In this document: positions 33,301 through 41,580 of the stretch, piece by piece
How the letters are laid out: every line of letters starts with the position of its first letter
Position numbering within the stretch: position 1 is the first letter of the stretch
Assembly (NCBI GenBank): GCA_018701395.1
Contig: JABIWU010000019.1
Coordinates: 1 to 43,655 of the forward strand
Reading direction: 5' to 3'
Length of the DNA stretch: 43,655 nucleotides
Origin: Phycisphaerae bacterium
GTDB taxonomy: Bacteria; Planctomycetota; Phycisphaerae; Phycisphaerales; SM1A02
Made by a program: the position numbers and the translations under genes
Notes under the pieces: model-generated
What the model was told of the DNA's origin: nothing
Seen by the model: the letters and a program-made list of their open reading frames with translations, nothing else
Databases searched by the model: none

Positions 33301-34418
33301 CGTTCTTTCAACGCAGGAACTGTCTCTTTATCCATCGCATTTCGAATATCGCCTTCAAGGCCACTTATCGTAACTAAGCACGATTGCACTTCAAGGTCTA
33401 ATTGTTCCCAAGGTTTTTGTTTTTCAAGTAAGTACCGCGAAAGTTTATCTGCAAGTTCATATCTTGGCTGATCATCATGAGCTAAACCAGAAATGATAAG
33501 TGGCGTTCTCGCCTCATCAATAAGTGTCGAGTCGACTTCGTCAACGATTGCGATGTTGCGTTGTTTTTGCACTTGCTCTTGTGGGCTCATTTTCATGTTG
33601 TCACGCAAGTAATCGAAACCAAATTCAGCTGTTGTTCCGTACACAACATCACAGTTGTAAGCCATTTGTTTTAATTGTGGGTGTTGCATATGTTGTGGAT
33701 GTATCGCTCCAACCGTCATGCCAAGCATTCTGAAAAATGGGAATGTCCAATCGCGGTCACGTTGGACAAGATAATCGTTCACTGTTACAACATGTACTTG
33801 TTTATTTTCGATTGCAGCAAGGTAACACGACAACGGCGCAACAATAGTTTTGCCTTCCCCTGTCTTCATCTCAGCGATTCTGCCTTCATATAAAACCACC
33901 GCACCAACTAATTGCACATCAAATGGACGTGCACGAAATGGTGGTTTTGATTTTGGATACAAAGCACGCACGGCTTCATACAGCTCGTTTGGAATATCGA
34001 CAAATTGCCACGCCGGCGTTGGCTCAACACATCCAAGCAACTCACGGTCCGGATTACGGTCTGGGGTTGCGTCAATGATTGCTTTTGTTTCTTCGTATAA
34101 CGTACGAGTTGTATCATCCAATTGAGAAGCATCGAATTCATGCAACGGGTTGAATATATTTCGAATACCAACAGCACGGTCCATTGCTTCACGAGCAATT
34201 GCAAACACTTCAGGAATTAAATCCGTAGTGCTTTCTCCTTCAACTACTCGCTTACGGAACTCTGCCGTTTTTGCGTACAACTCTGCGTCTGTAAGCACTC
34301 TTGTCTCTGCTTCACGGCTTGAGACTTGTTCAACTAATTTTAAATAGCGCTTGACCAAACGATCATTACGACTACCGAATAACTTACGACCTACTGTACT
34401 AATGACTGGAACGCCCAT
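30354..34418 (-). CDS. secA: Preprotein translocase ATPase SecA, extended form
   Basis: This 1354-residue SecA motor drives export through SecYEG. Walker A KTGEGKT (about 186-192), DEVDSTLIDEAR (293-304), FGFDYLRDNM, the helicase motif NMAGRGTDI (near 636-644), the block RIDNQLRGRSGRQGD and the C-terminal zinc/SecB site CPCGSGKKYKKCC are all present. Usual SecA is about 900 residues. The extra length comes from an insertion of about 60-70 residues between GRGTDI and GGLHVI, a longer segment in the cross-linking domain, and several hundred residues in the scaffold and C-terminal wing, including a Gln-rich linker. The ATG follows GAGGTGA. A small exported-protein gene lies 53 bases upstream on the same strand. 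Confidence 0.97.
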   Translation of the reverse strand: MGVPVISTVGRKLFGSRNDRLVKRYLKLVEQVSSREAETRVLTDAELYAKTAEFRKRVVEGESTTDLIPEVFAIAREAMDRAVGIRNIFNPLHEFDASQLDDTTRTLYEETKAIIDATPDRNPDRELLGCVEPTPAWQFVDIPNELYEAVRALYPKSKPPFRARPFDVQLVGAVVLYEGRIAEMKTGEGKTIVAPLSCYLAAIENKQVHVVTVNDYLVQRDRDWTFPFFRMLGMTVGAIHPQHMQHPQLKQMAYNCDVVYGTTAEFGFDYLRDNMKMSPQEQVQKQRNIAIVDEVDSTLIDEARTPLIISGLAHDDQPRYELADKLSRYLLEKQKPWEQLDLEVQSCLVTISGLEGDIRNAMDKETVPALKERMAVAKAKLPQLENSRDQFTQYYEIELDKKRATLTHEGVAEAQKEANIGSFYVGENMDVPHLLEQSIRAHTVYLRDRDYMIAPDDKGVLGVIIIDQNTGRKMVGRQWSDGLHQAIEAKEGVEIKQETQTMATITIQNFYKLYDKLAGMTGTADTEATEFYEIYGLDVLVIPTNVPVIRNDHNDLVFTTAKDKTNAAVEEIFAMYRVGRPTLAGTTSVEKSKELSGMLKNRYNISHEVLNAEQHERESEIVKFAGEIGSVTVATNMAGRGTDIKLAKFTPSELIEHWKRTDLCPRDVTSDMEIEEIVTKIYRHIAAKELGVSKSDVHSMSDDVIKRQLLEHWWATCCWWVDGGKASSMKDQKLIDDIDKSGASMLHNLRFYEGVEDMGGLHVIATERHEARRIDNQLRGRSGRQGDKGSTRFFLSLEDDLMKMFAGPRTLQLLSKMGMKEGVAIEHSMLTKALTKAQRKVEERNFLVRKNILEYDEVMDHQRHVFYDLRQQVLEGIDIRELIFDYIEKAVSESVYSYLGPTYSASCMTEWIREKLNVGIEPDRIVGKDREDLHKLIIRDSLEESIEIIRVTIGEYLPDTIDLGDGKVSQRDEATWDYKGAVNWASVAWDCDMKIAEATSLSREEIVVRIEKAAEQKILAMDLAPLDPYLVPAHAQEELATWAKSKFEIPCEANDFDEIEAVDAVDLVMDRAMEVYSIREREYPIEFMIDMTGVRMQQDPAKAIEGFCRWVKLKYELDWTPQSLPSNNPEDLKKFLLEEANRWDEERFERRSQRIVDESNGDIDGWLRENMQFGLTDSEKEQVIENPVAVTTSKIKQVQRAELAQLERSVLLQIFDGVWKDHLYQMDQAKESIGFRSFSQLDPRIEYKREGARLFDEMFEHIQDRVSDLVFKARMQVSMPPAQQPPNQQQQPPAQAQQKTQGQTAPAKPKAAEQSIRAASEAAKSAGGGTMTVGRNEPCPCGSGKKYKKCCGKK

Positions 34419-34471
34419 GCGTCACCTCTTATATTTGTTTGAATTGTAAAAATGAATCGAAAAAAAGACAA

Positions 34472-34741
34472 TTAACCACGTGAAGGTGGTGGCAAATTTG
34501 TCATTTCATCAATATCGGCTAATGGCAGGAGATTTCCATCAAGGATCTGTGGAGTCCAAACTGTAAGAACTTCCAAATCGCCAGTGAACGTGTCCACTTC
34601 AACATAGGTAGTGCTTCCCGACTGCACGACTGTTCTAATAAGCACTCGATGTGTTGCCATTGAGCCAGCGCTAACTGACCCTCCGATGCAGCACATCAAG
34701 ATTACTATTGTCGCTAAAGTTATTCCACGATCACTTCGCAT
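34472..34741 (-). CDS. Small exported protein, possibly leaderless, upstream of secA
   Basis: This 89-residue protein of unknown family has an N-terminal membrane or signal segment GITLATIVILMCCIGGSVSAG, then about 60 residues including TVVQSGSTTYVEVDTFTGDLEV and a proline-rich end PPPSRG. It has no lipobox. The start is unusual: no ribosome site precedes the ATG (34739-34741), yet a good promoter ends eight bases upstream, so the message may begin at or within a base or two of the start codon. It is on the same strand as secA, 53 bases ahead, and its promoter may also serve secA. Confidence 0.65.
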   Translation of the reverse strand: MRSDRGITLATIVILMCCIGGSVSAGSMATHRVLIRTVVQSGSTTYVEVDTFTGDLEVLTVWTPQILDGNLLPLADIDEMTNLPPPSRG

Positions 34742-34748
34742 TATGTAC

Positions 34749-34777
34749 AGTATACCCCCATTTCAATAAATCTCCAA
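34749..34777 (-). promoter_or_regulatory. Promoter for the small exported protein and probably secA
   Basis: On the minus strand, TTGGAG (34777-34772), an exact 17-base spacer and TATACT (34754-34749, five of six). The predicted start is near 34742, adjacent to the ATG. Confidence 0.5.
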
Positions 34778-34869
34778 ATTGGAACAGTCCACCAGAGACA
34801 ATCCCTAGGGAGTGGCCTAAAACAAAGTGTTGTACGCCACTTCAGCACTGCGTTGGGTATCATAAACAG

Positions 34870-37023
34870 ATGGATACAATTGAATTAAAAGTCGATGAAC
34901 TGAATTGTGCTGCATGTAGTTCTGCAGTTGAAAAAGCACTCAATTCAGTCGATGGCGTTGTCTCCTCTTCCGTTTCAGTTGCAACTGGGCGGGCAACCAT
35001 TACAGGCAACAATCTGAATGGAGAACTTCTTGTAAAAATAGCTACGGATGCTGGGTACCCTTCAGAGGTTATAGACGAAGGAATTGACCCTGCGAAACTT
35101 GCTACTGAGATTGAAACAAGGCAAAATAAAAATGCAAGCGATTGGAAACGCCGAGCAATCCTCGGCGTGAGTATTTGGGCGCCATTTGAGGCACTGCACT
35201 GGAGTGCTGGATTTTTAGGTATTGAAGGACCCTGGGTTCCCTGGGTTATGTTCCTTGCCTCTACAACTTCTATGATTCTCGTTGGAGGCGGTTTCTTCAG
35301 TTCTGCAATCGGAGCGGCAAAGCGTTTCAAAACGAACATGGATACGCTCATCACAATTGGAGCATCATCAGCGTATTTCTTTTCGCTCTTCATTTTTATA
35401 TCGGAAAAAATATTCGGATATGATTTGGGTTATCCGATGTATTTCATGGAAGCGGCAGCCCTTCTTGCAATTATTAGCATCGGCCACTGGCTTGAAGCAA
35501 CCTCAACTGCAAAAGCAGGTTCTGCTATTCGGGAACTTTTAAAAATGCAACCCGACACCGCTGAGGTCGTTGCGGAAGATGGTAGCACAACAAAAATAGT
35601 CACTGGCGAAGTCGGCGAAGGCATGAGACTTCTCGTTCGACCTGGAAGTCGTATCCCAGTGGATGGATTAGTCGTTGACGGCATGAGCGAAGTAGACGAA
35701 TCTATCGTGACGGGCGAACCATTGCCAAGAGCAAAAAATATCGGCGATACATTAATCGCAGGTTCAATGAATACCACCGGCCAACTCATTCTAAAAACAA
35801 CCGTTGACGGTCGACACACCACCATTTCAAGAATTGCTCAACTTGTCACATCAGCGCAATCAAGCAAAGCTGGAATTCAAAGAATCGCTGATAAAGTTTC
35901 AGCCATTTTCGTGCCTATTGTTCTGGTAATTGCGGTTATTACAGTTATTGCCTGGGTCATTGCGGGCGATATAGAAACTGGTTTTGTTTCAGCTGTAACT
36001 ATTTTAGTTATCTCATGTCCTTGCGCTCTTGGCCTTGCGACTCCGATGGCTGTAATGGTTGCAGCAGGCGAATCTAGTTTACGAGGCATTCTTGTTAAGG
36101 ACGCGAGTTCCCTTGAACTTGCAGGCAAAATTGTGACTGTCATCTTTGACAAAACCGGAACGCTTACGCAAGGCAAACCAGTTGTTGCAACAATTGAAAG
36201 TGAAAACCAATTTTCAGAAGAAGAAATATTAAAATATGCCGCTTCAGTTGAAACGCCAAGTGAACACCCAATTGCCACTGCAATCGTTAAGGAAGCAAGT
36301 AATCGCAACATCACCGTTCCAAGCGTTTCAAACTTTGAAGCAACTGCTGGAATTGGCGTGCATGGAATTGTTGATGGCAAAAGCGTTGCTGTTTTACGGG
36401 ATAACGCAGCAACTTGCAAAATTGAACTTGATGGAAAAGTTATTGGACGCATCACGGTCACTGATGCAATTCGTAAAGAAGCGAAAAGCACAATTGCAGA
36501 ATTACAAGCATCCGGCATCGATGTTCATATGCTCTCGGGTGACCGCAAAGAAACTGCACTATCAGTAGCAAAAGAAGTCGGCATCAAGCCAGAGAATGTC
36601 CACGCTGAAGCTTCGCCTTCTGACAAAACAGATATCATTGCTTCTCTTTTGCGTCCGTCTATGATGGTTGGTGACGGCATCAATGATGCCGCTGCTCTTG
36701 CGGCATCAGATGTTGGGGTAGCGATTGCTTCTGGAACGAATGTAGCGATGGAATCAGCAGCAATCATTATTCCAGCAAATACAATTGAAGCAACCGCAGA
36801 ATCGATACACATTGCAAAGGATGCACTAACAACAATCAAGCAGAACCTGGTTTTTGCCTTTATGTATAACGTCGCGGCAATTCCACTTGCTGCTTTTGGT
36901 GTTTTAGGCCAAAACGGTCCATTAATTGCTGCTGCCGCGATGGGTTTCAGTGATATTACGGTAATTGGAAACGCAATACGCTTGAAACATAAATTGCGTA
37001 AACGTCGTATTAAAACGCAATAG
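34870..37023 (+). CDS. copA: Copper-type P1B ATPase
   Basis: This 717-residue metal-exporting ATPase has one N-terminal heavy-metal domain with NCAAC (Cys13, Cys16), eight membrane helices, and the ion-path CPC motif at 383-385. The phosphorylated Asp427 is in DKTGT, the nucleotide site SEHP is near 464-467, and GDGINDAAALAASDVG is the hinge. CPC with this layout indicates Cu(I) rather than Zn or Co. The start at 34870 is taken at MDTIELKVDELNC; in-frame residues upstream (to 34708) do not resemble the family. An inverted repeat AGTGGC/GCCACT (34811-34816, 34836-34841) and a CCCTAGGG palindrome (34803-34810) lie in the leader, where a copper sensor could act. Confidence 0.93.
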   Translation: MDTIELKVDELNCAACSSAVEKALNSVDGVVSSSVSVATGRATITGNNLNGELLVKIATDAGYPSEVIDEGIDPAKLATEIETRQNKNASDWKRRAILGVSIWAPFEALHWSAGFLGIEGPWVPWVMFLASTTSMILVGGGFFSSAIGAAKRFKTNMDTLITIGASSAYFFSLFIFISEKIFGYDLGYPMYFMEAAALLAIISIGHWLEATSTAKAGSAIRELLKMQPDTAEVVAEDGSTTKIVTGEVGEGMRLLVRPGSRIPVDGLVVDGMSEVDESIVTGEPLPRAKNIGDTLIAGSMNTTGQLILKTTVDGRHTTISRIAQLVTSAQSSKAGIQRIADKVSAIFVPIVLVIAVITVIAWVIAGDIETGFVSAVTILVISCPCALGLATPMAVMVAAGESSLRGILVKDASSLELAGKIVTVIFDKTGTLTQGKPVVATIESENQFSEEEILKYAASVETPSEHPIATAIVKEASNRNITVPSVSNFEATAGIGVHGIVDGKSVAVLRDNAATCKIELDGKVIGRITVTDAIRKEAKSTIAELQASGIDVHMLSGDRKETALSVAKEVGIKPENVHAEASPSDKTDIIASLLRPSMMVGDGINDAAALAASDVGVAIASGTNVAMESAAIIIPANTIEATAESIHIAKDALTTIKQNLVFAFMYNVAAIPLAAFGVLGQNGPLIAAAAMGFSDITVIGNAIRLKHKLRKRRIKTQ

Positions 37024-37063
37024 TAGTTAAATTGCTGTCGTTACACTAACGAAGCATTAGCCA

Positions 37064-37083
37064 AAAAGCCATGTCAGGCTTTT
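37064..37083 (+). terminator. Weak terminator after copA
   Basis: AAAAGCC (37064-37070) pairs with GGCTTTT (37077-37083) around a six-base loop, with the stem's own T residues serving as a short U-run. It lies 40 bases after the copA stop and just before the DUF1800 ribosome site. Confidence 0.5.
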
Positions 37084-37104
37084 ACAGAATACTTGGAGCG
37101 AAAT

Positions 37105-38601
37105 ATGACTGTTTCTTCACTACAACCACTTGACCCAAAGCAATTTGATCGAAGATGCGCACTGCATCTACTTCAAAGAGCTGGTTTTGGCGGAACACCA
37201 CAACAAGCCCAAGCACTCGCTGACCTCGGAGTTGAAGAAGCCGTTGACTATATTGTCGATTATAAAAAACTAGCAGACCCCGATCCGCCGAAAGTGGATG
37301 ATTACGACAAAGATATCATTAAACCAGCTACTGCTACTGAACGATCTGCCATACGTGCTGCTCGCAATTCTGGCGATGAAAAAATGGTTGACCAATATAG
37401 AATGGAACGTCAGCGCAGACAACGTGTAGATCGAAAACAAATTGCAGAGATGGAACAATGGTGGATTCGAAGATTTGTTTCAACCCCAAGACCTCTTGAA
37501 GAAAAACTAACACTTTTTTGGCATGGACATTTTGCGACGGGGTATCGAACAATCGAAAACAGTTACCACATGTATTTGCAAAATATGTTTTTTCGCAAAA
37601 ACGCAATGGGCAACTTTAAAGAAGATTTAGTCCGCGGAATCATCCATGACCCAGCGATGATTAAATATCTAAACAATGACAAAAATAAAAAACAAGCACC
37701 AAATGAAAATTTATCGCGAGAGCTGATGGAGTTATTCACATTAGGTGAAGGCGATGGCTATACCGAAGATGACATCAAAGAAGGCGCTCGAACTCTAACC
37801 GGTTTCACTGTCGAGGATGATGACTTTGTATTGCGTTCTAATCTTCACGATACTGGGACTAAAAAGATATTCGGAAGGACAGGAAGATTCGACGGTGATG
37901 ATTTCATCGATTTAATTTTTACAAGACCAAGTGCGTCTACTTTTATCATTGAAAAATTGTATCGGTTCTTCGTAAATGATTTACCACATGGCGAAACCGC
38001 AGATTCAAAAGCATTTATCCGTGCACTTTCAAAAAAGTTCAAACAAAATGATTGGAATATAAAACCAGTCATCAAGGCGGTTTTTCTTTCACAACATTTT
38101 TACGAAGAAGTAAACCGAAATGCAATTATTAAAAGTCCAGTTCAATTAATAGTCCAAGCTACACGATCATTACATCCTCCGCAAAGGAAAAAAATGGCGT
38201 TAACACTTGCTGTTGCTTCAGATATTATGGGGCAACGTCTCTTTGCTCCCCCCTCTGTAAAAGGATGGGATGGCGGAAGATCTTGGATTAATACATCAAC
38301 CGTGTTTATGCGACAAAACACTCTGCTCTATTTACTTACAGGTCAACGGCCAGATAGCAATGCATGGGAAGCCGATGGTACTCGTTTTGATGCGATGCAA
38401 CTTGTTGCGGGAAAAACTAAAACACCAAAAACAATCATCAAATATTTACTGTCCTCTATTTTAAATGTAGAGAAAGCAGAGAACGATCGAATAGCGACTC
38501 TTGAAGATTACATCAAAACGCAAAACAATAAAATCAATAACGAAACTGTAACTGGATTACTCACTCTAATTACCGCGATGCCAGAATACCAACTCTGTTA
38601 G
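37105..38601 (+). CDS. DUF1800 domain protein
   Basis: This 498-residue protein of the DUF1800 family is common in planctomycetes and usually paired with DUF1501. LLQRAGFGGTPQQAQALADLG, the block RFVSTPRPLEEKLTLFWHGHFATGYR, APNENLSRELMELFTLGEGDGYTEDDIKEGARTLTGF and the late VKGWDGGRSWINTSTV are family hallmarks. The function is not established. The ATG at 37105 follows GGAG by six bases; four extra residues upstream were dropped. No signal peptide is evident. DUF1501 follows after 11 bases, so the two form an operon. Confidence 0.9.
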   Translation: MTVSSLQPLDPKQFDRRCALHLLQRAGFGGTPQQAQALADLGVEEAVDYIVDYKKLADPDPPKVDDYDKDIIKPATATERSAIRAARNSGDEKMVDQYRMERQRRQRVDRKQIAEMEQWWIRRFVSTPRPLEEKLTLFWHGHFATGYRTIENSYHMYLQNMFFRKNAMGNFKEDLVRGIIHDPAMIKYLNNDKNKKQAPNENLSRELMELFTLGEGDGYTEDDIKEGARTLTGFTVEDDDFVLRSNLHDTGTKKIFGRTGRFDGDDFIDLIFTRPSASTFIIEKLYRFFVNDLPHGETADSKAFIRALSKKFKQNDWNIKPVIKAVFLSQHFYEEVNRNAIIKSPVQLIVQATRSLHPPQRKKMALTLAVASDIMGQRLFAPPSVKGWDGGRSWINTSTVFMRQNTLLYLLTGQRPDSNAWEADGTRFDAMQLVAGKTKTPKTIIKYLLSSILNVEKAENDRIATLEDYIKTQNNKINNETVTGLLTLITAMPEYQLC

Positions 38602-38612
38602 GAATTATATTT

Positions 38613-39950
38613 ATGTCACATCACCATGATCACGAATTTGAATCAACTTCTAGTACTGGCTCGACAAATGCATACAGTCGTAGATTATTCATGCAACAAG
38701 GCATGGCATTCCTCTCAATGGCGACAACCGTTCCACTGTTTATGCAGCGCTCTGCACAGGGAATCATGCTTCCTGTTGGTTCGCTCGTCTCATCGCAAGC
38801 TGGCGTTCCTGAAGACCATGTACTTGTTGTCATACAACTTGGCGGCGGCAACGATGGTTTGAATACAGTCATCCCTTATGGAGACAACTCCTACTATAAA
38901 AATAGACCACAACTTGCTATTAGTGCTCCAGGAAAATCTAGCAACGGATCTACAGCCGCCCTTCCAATTCCAGGAGCAGATGGTTTTGGTTTACATCCAA
39001 ACTTAACCGGATTACTCGAGCTGATTGACGATGGCCAAGCCGCAATTATCCAAGGAGTTGGTTACCCAAATCCTAATCGCTCTCACTTTACTTCAACAGA
39101 TATCTGGCACACCGGCAATCATAATGGGCAAGGATATGGCTGGCTTGGTAAATATTTCGATAACACATGTGCAGGAAACCCGAATCCAAATGGTTCCATT
39201 GCAATCGGAAATAAATCCCCGCTTGCGCTCCTTGGACAAACTCAAAAAGCCGTAAATTTTGAAACGGAAGAACTTTTCAAATGGGCTGGCGGAATCGGCA
39301 ACGACGATCTTGAGCAACCGTACAGCGACATCAATCGTAAAGAAACTGCACAATCTAATGCCAAGGACAGCCAACTTGATTTCCTTCTTCGAACATCTCT
39401 GGATGCTCAAGTGTCATCAGATCGAATCCGGGCTGCAGTTTCAACACGTCCCCTGATTAACTATCCTGACGGGAAATTAGCGCAACAATTACAATTGATT
39501 GCGTCAATGATTCGAGCCGATTTGCCAACTCGTGTTTATTATGCGAGTCTTGGTGGTTTTGACACACATGCGAATCAACTAAACAGCCATTCTAATCTAA
39601 TGAAACAACTCGGCGATGCTCTAAATGCATTTCAAAAAGACTTGAAAAAACAAGGAAATACAGGAAAAGTCAAAACCATGGTCTTCAGTGAGTTCGGCAG
39701 AAGAGTCGCACAAAATGGTAGCGGTGGAACTGACCACGGTACTGCGGCGCCAATGTTTGTGATTGGCGACGATGTTCAAAATGGCTTACTTGGAAAACAT
39801 CCTTCGCTTACCAATCTTGACAGTGGCGATTTAATATTCAATACTGACTTCCGCGAAGTGTACGCAGCTATTCTCGAAGATTGGTTAGGTGCCGATTCAA
39901 AAGCAATCCTTGGCAAATCGTATACTAAATTCAATATGTTCAGCGCATAA
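38613..39950 (+). CDS. DUF1501 domain protein with Tat-like signal
   Basis: This 445-residue DUF1501 protein belongs to a sulfatase-like alkaline-phosphatase-superfamily fold. A twin-arginine-like signal (SRRLFMQQGMAFLSMATTVPLFM, residues about 22-44) follows a His-rich start MSHHHDHEFES. The core has VLVVIQLGGGNDGLNTVIPYGD, IIQGVGYPNPNRSHFTSTDIWHTG, LGGFDTHANQ and VFSEFGRRVAQNGSGGTDHG, the metal-site pattern of the family. Tat export suggests a folded, cofactor-loaded protein in the periplasm. Its partner DUF1800 precedes it. The stop lies seven bases from the convergent CRTAC1 stop. Confidence 0.92.
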   Translation: MSHHHDHEFESTSSTGSTNAYSRRLFMQQGMAFLSMATTVPLFMQRSAQGIMLPVGSLVSSQAGVPEDHVLVVIQLGGGNDGLNTVIPYGDNSYYKNRPQLAISAPGKSSNGSTAALPIPGADGFGLHPNLTGLLELIDDGQAAIIQGVGYPNPNRSHFTSTDIWHTGNHNGQGYGWLGKYFDNTCAGNPNPNGSIAIGNKSPLALLGQTQKAVNFETEELFKWAGGIGNDDLEQPYSDINRKETAQSNAKDSQLDFLLRTSLDAQVSSDRIRAAVSTRPLINYPDGKLAQQLQLIASMIRADLPTRVYYASLGGFDTHANQLNSHSNLMKQLGDALNAFQKDLKKQGNTGKVKTMVFSEFGRRVAQNGSGGTDHGTAAPMFVIGDDVQNGLLGKHPSLTNLDSGDLIFNTDFREVYAAILEDWLGADSKAILGKSYTKFNMFSA

Positions 39951-39969
39951 ACCAAACTTATGGTTTGGT
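39951..39969. terminator. Hairpin between the convergent DUF1501 and CRTAC1 genes
   Basis: ACCAAAC (39951-39957) pairs with GTTTGGT (39963-39969); the CRTAC1 stop codon (39958-39960) falls in the five-base loop. Only weak T-richness follows, so it may be a poor bidirectional terminator. Confidence 0.35.
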
Positions 39970-41580
39970 AATAATTACTGGCTCATATTCATTTAATTCT
40001 GTCACTACTTGCCTCACATTGTTTTGCCAAATCACTTCGACTTCGATGGCACCCTTCTGATTTGCAAATAAATGTTGAGACGGTGAGGTAGATGACTGAA
40101 AACCAAAACCATCTGTATTCCACCTCGTTGAGGTAGAACCATCAGAATAGGTAACTGTAATTTTTGCGCCAAGACCTTTTGGATTTTCAGCATTACCTTT
40201 AAGTTGAATAGAAAGTGTTTTCTTTTCAATCAAATCATTACGCAAAATTCGTAGCGCACCACTTCGTTGTGCGATAAGCACATCAATATCGCCATCACTG
40301 TCTAAATCACCAAACACAGCGGTGCGATCTGTATGCGCATTCTTTTGCTCAATTGGAACGAATCTATTCCCAACGCGTTCAAGTAACAAAAGTGTCTGTG
40401 CTCTTTCGCTGTCCATTGTTTCCATTGTCGCCTCTGGATACACATGCCCATTGACGATTAACAAATCTTCATCGCCGTCTAAATCAAAATCATAAAAACC
40501 ACAAGTCCAACCCAAAAACGAACGACTTATTAATCCAAGTCCATACCGTTTTGTTTGGTCGTTAAAATAACCGTCTTGGTCATTAGTCAATAAAGTATTA
40601 GTGTCGCTTGAAAAATTAGTCGTAAAGATATCTGGATAGCCATTACCACTTACGTCTGCAACACCAATACCCATTGTTGCTTGCATGGCCCCGTCGCCAT
40701 TTGTTGCTGCACCAAAACGAATTGCTTTGTTTTTAAATCGAATTGGAGTCTCTCCAGTATTTACAAATAGATTATTCGACATCGAGTCGTTACCTACAAA
40801 TACATCTTGCAAACCATCGCCAGTGAAATCTAGAATTGCGACGTTTAATGAATAGGCAGGGTCTTTCCCAAAACCCCATTCGTTCGTCACATCTTTAAAC
40901 GTTCGATTCTCAACATTTTCATAGACGATGTCGCTCATTGGCAGCATGCCATGCGGTCCTCCTAGAACTCGAATGCCTTTGTAGATAGAACGAGGTGGCG
41001 GATTATCGAAATCGAATTCTACATAATTACAGACATATAAATCTAAATCGCCATCTCCATCTAAGTCACCAAAGCGAGCGCTCGTTCCCCATCCAGTATC
41101 TCCAACACCGTATTTTCCCGTTTCGTCTTTGAAAGATTCACCATGCTGATTCAGCAAAAGGACATTGCTTCCATGACAGGTGATATATAAATCGTCAAAA
41201 CCATCACCGTTCACATCGCCAACTGCAACGCCGTTGCCCCACCGTTGTATTTGGATTCCTAATTTATCTGTAACTTCAACAAAAGAAATTTTATCATCTG
41301 AGATATTCTCATACAAACGACATGGATGATTAGAAGCACTCACTACAAATACATCTAAATCGTTGTCGTTATCAAAATCAAGCAATGCGATACCCGTTCC
41401 ATTGACTTCGATTATTTGTGTAGGGGAATCTGCGCCGCAAACAGATGGTTTTATTTCTGTAGCAATTTCAAAAAATGAAATAGTAGAGGAACTTTGATCA
41501 ACTTCTGTTGGCAAATTTCTTGAAGCAGTTTCATTCTCACTACAACCGCACAGCAATAGTAAAACCAGTTGGCGCTTCAT
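39958..41580 (-). CDS. CRTAC1-family (ASPIC/UnbV) FG-GAP repeat lipoprotein
   Basis: This 540-residue lipoprotein (MKRQLVLLLLCGC lipobox) is built of VCBS/FG-GAP calcium-binding repeats. At least six copies of the D-x-D-x-D-G/N loop are visible, for example LDFDNDNDLDVFV, GDVNGDGFDDLYI, GDLDGDGDLDLYV, YDFDLDGDEDLLI and GDLDSDGDIDVLI. The C-terminal ASPIC/UnbV domain (GLGAKITVTYSDGSTSTRW onward, then VEVIWQN) closes it. Such proteins form outer-surface beta-propellers; their task in planctomycetes is undefined. It overlaps the upstream TPR gene as ATGA, and the two are commonly neighbours. Confidence 0.93.
   Translation of the reverse strand: MKRQLVLLLLCGCSENETASRNLPTEVDQSSSTISFFEIATEIKPSVCGADSPTQIIEVNGTGIALLDFDNDNDLDVFVVSASNHPCRLYENISDDKISFVEVTDKLGIQIQRWGNGVAVGDVNGDGFDDLYITCHGSNVLLLNQHGESFKDETGKYGVGDTGWGTSARFGDLDGDGDLDLYVCNYVEFDFDNPPPRSIYKGIRVLGGPHGMLPMSDIVYENVENRTFKDVTNEWGFGKDPAYSLNVAILDFTGDGLQDVFVGNDSMSNNLFVNTGETPIRFKNKAIRFGAATNGDGAMQATMGIGVADVSGNGYPDIFTTNFSSDTNTLLTNDQDGYFNDQTKRYGLGLISRSFLGWTCGFYDFDLDGDEDLLIVNGHVYPEATMETMDSERAQTLLLLERVGNRFVPIEQKNAHTDRTAVFGDLDSDGDIDVLIAQRSGALRILRNDLIEKKTLSIQLKGNAENPKGLGAKITVTYSDGSTSTRWNTDGFGFQSSTSPSQHLFANQKGAIEVEVIWQNNVRQVVTELNEYEPVIITKP

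Noticed and set aside
34708-34869. N-terminal extension of copA from 34708
   Set aside because: The 54 residues do not look like a metal domain or signal, lie over the divergent promoter, and the family pattern begins at MDTIEL.
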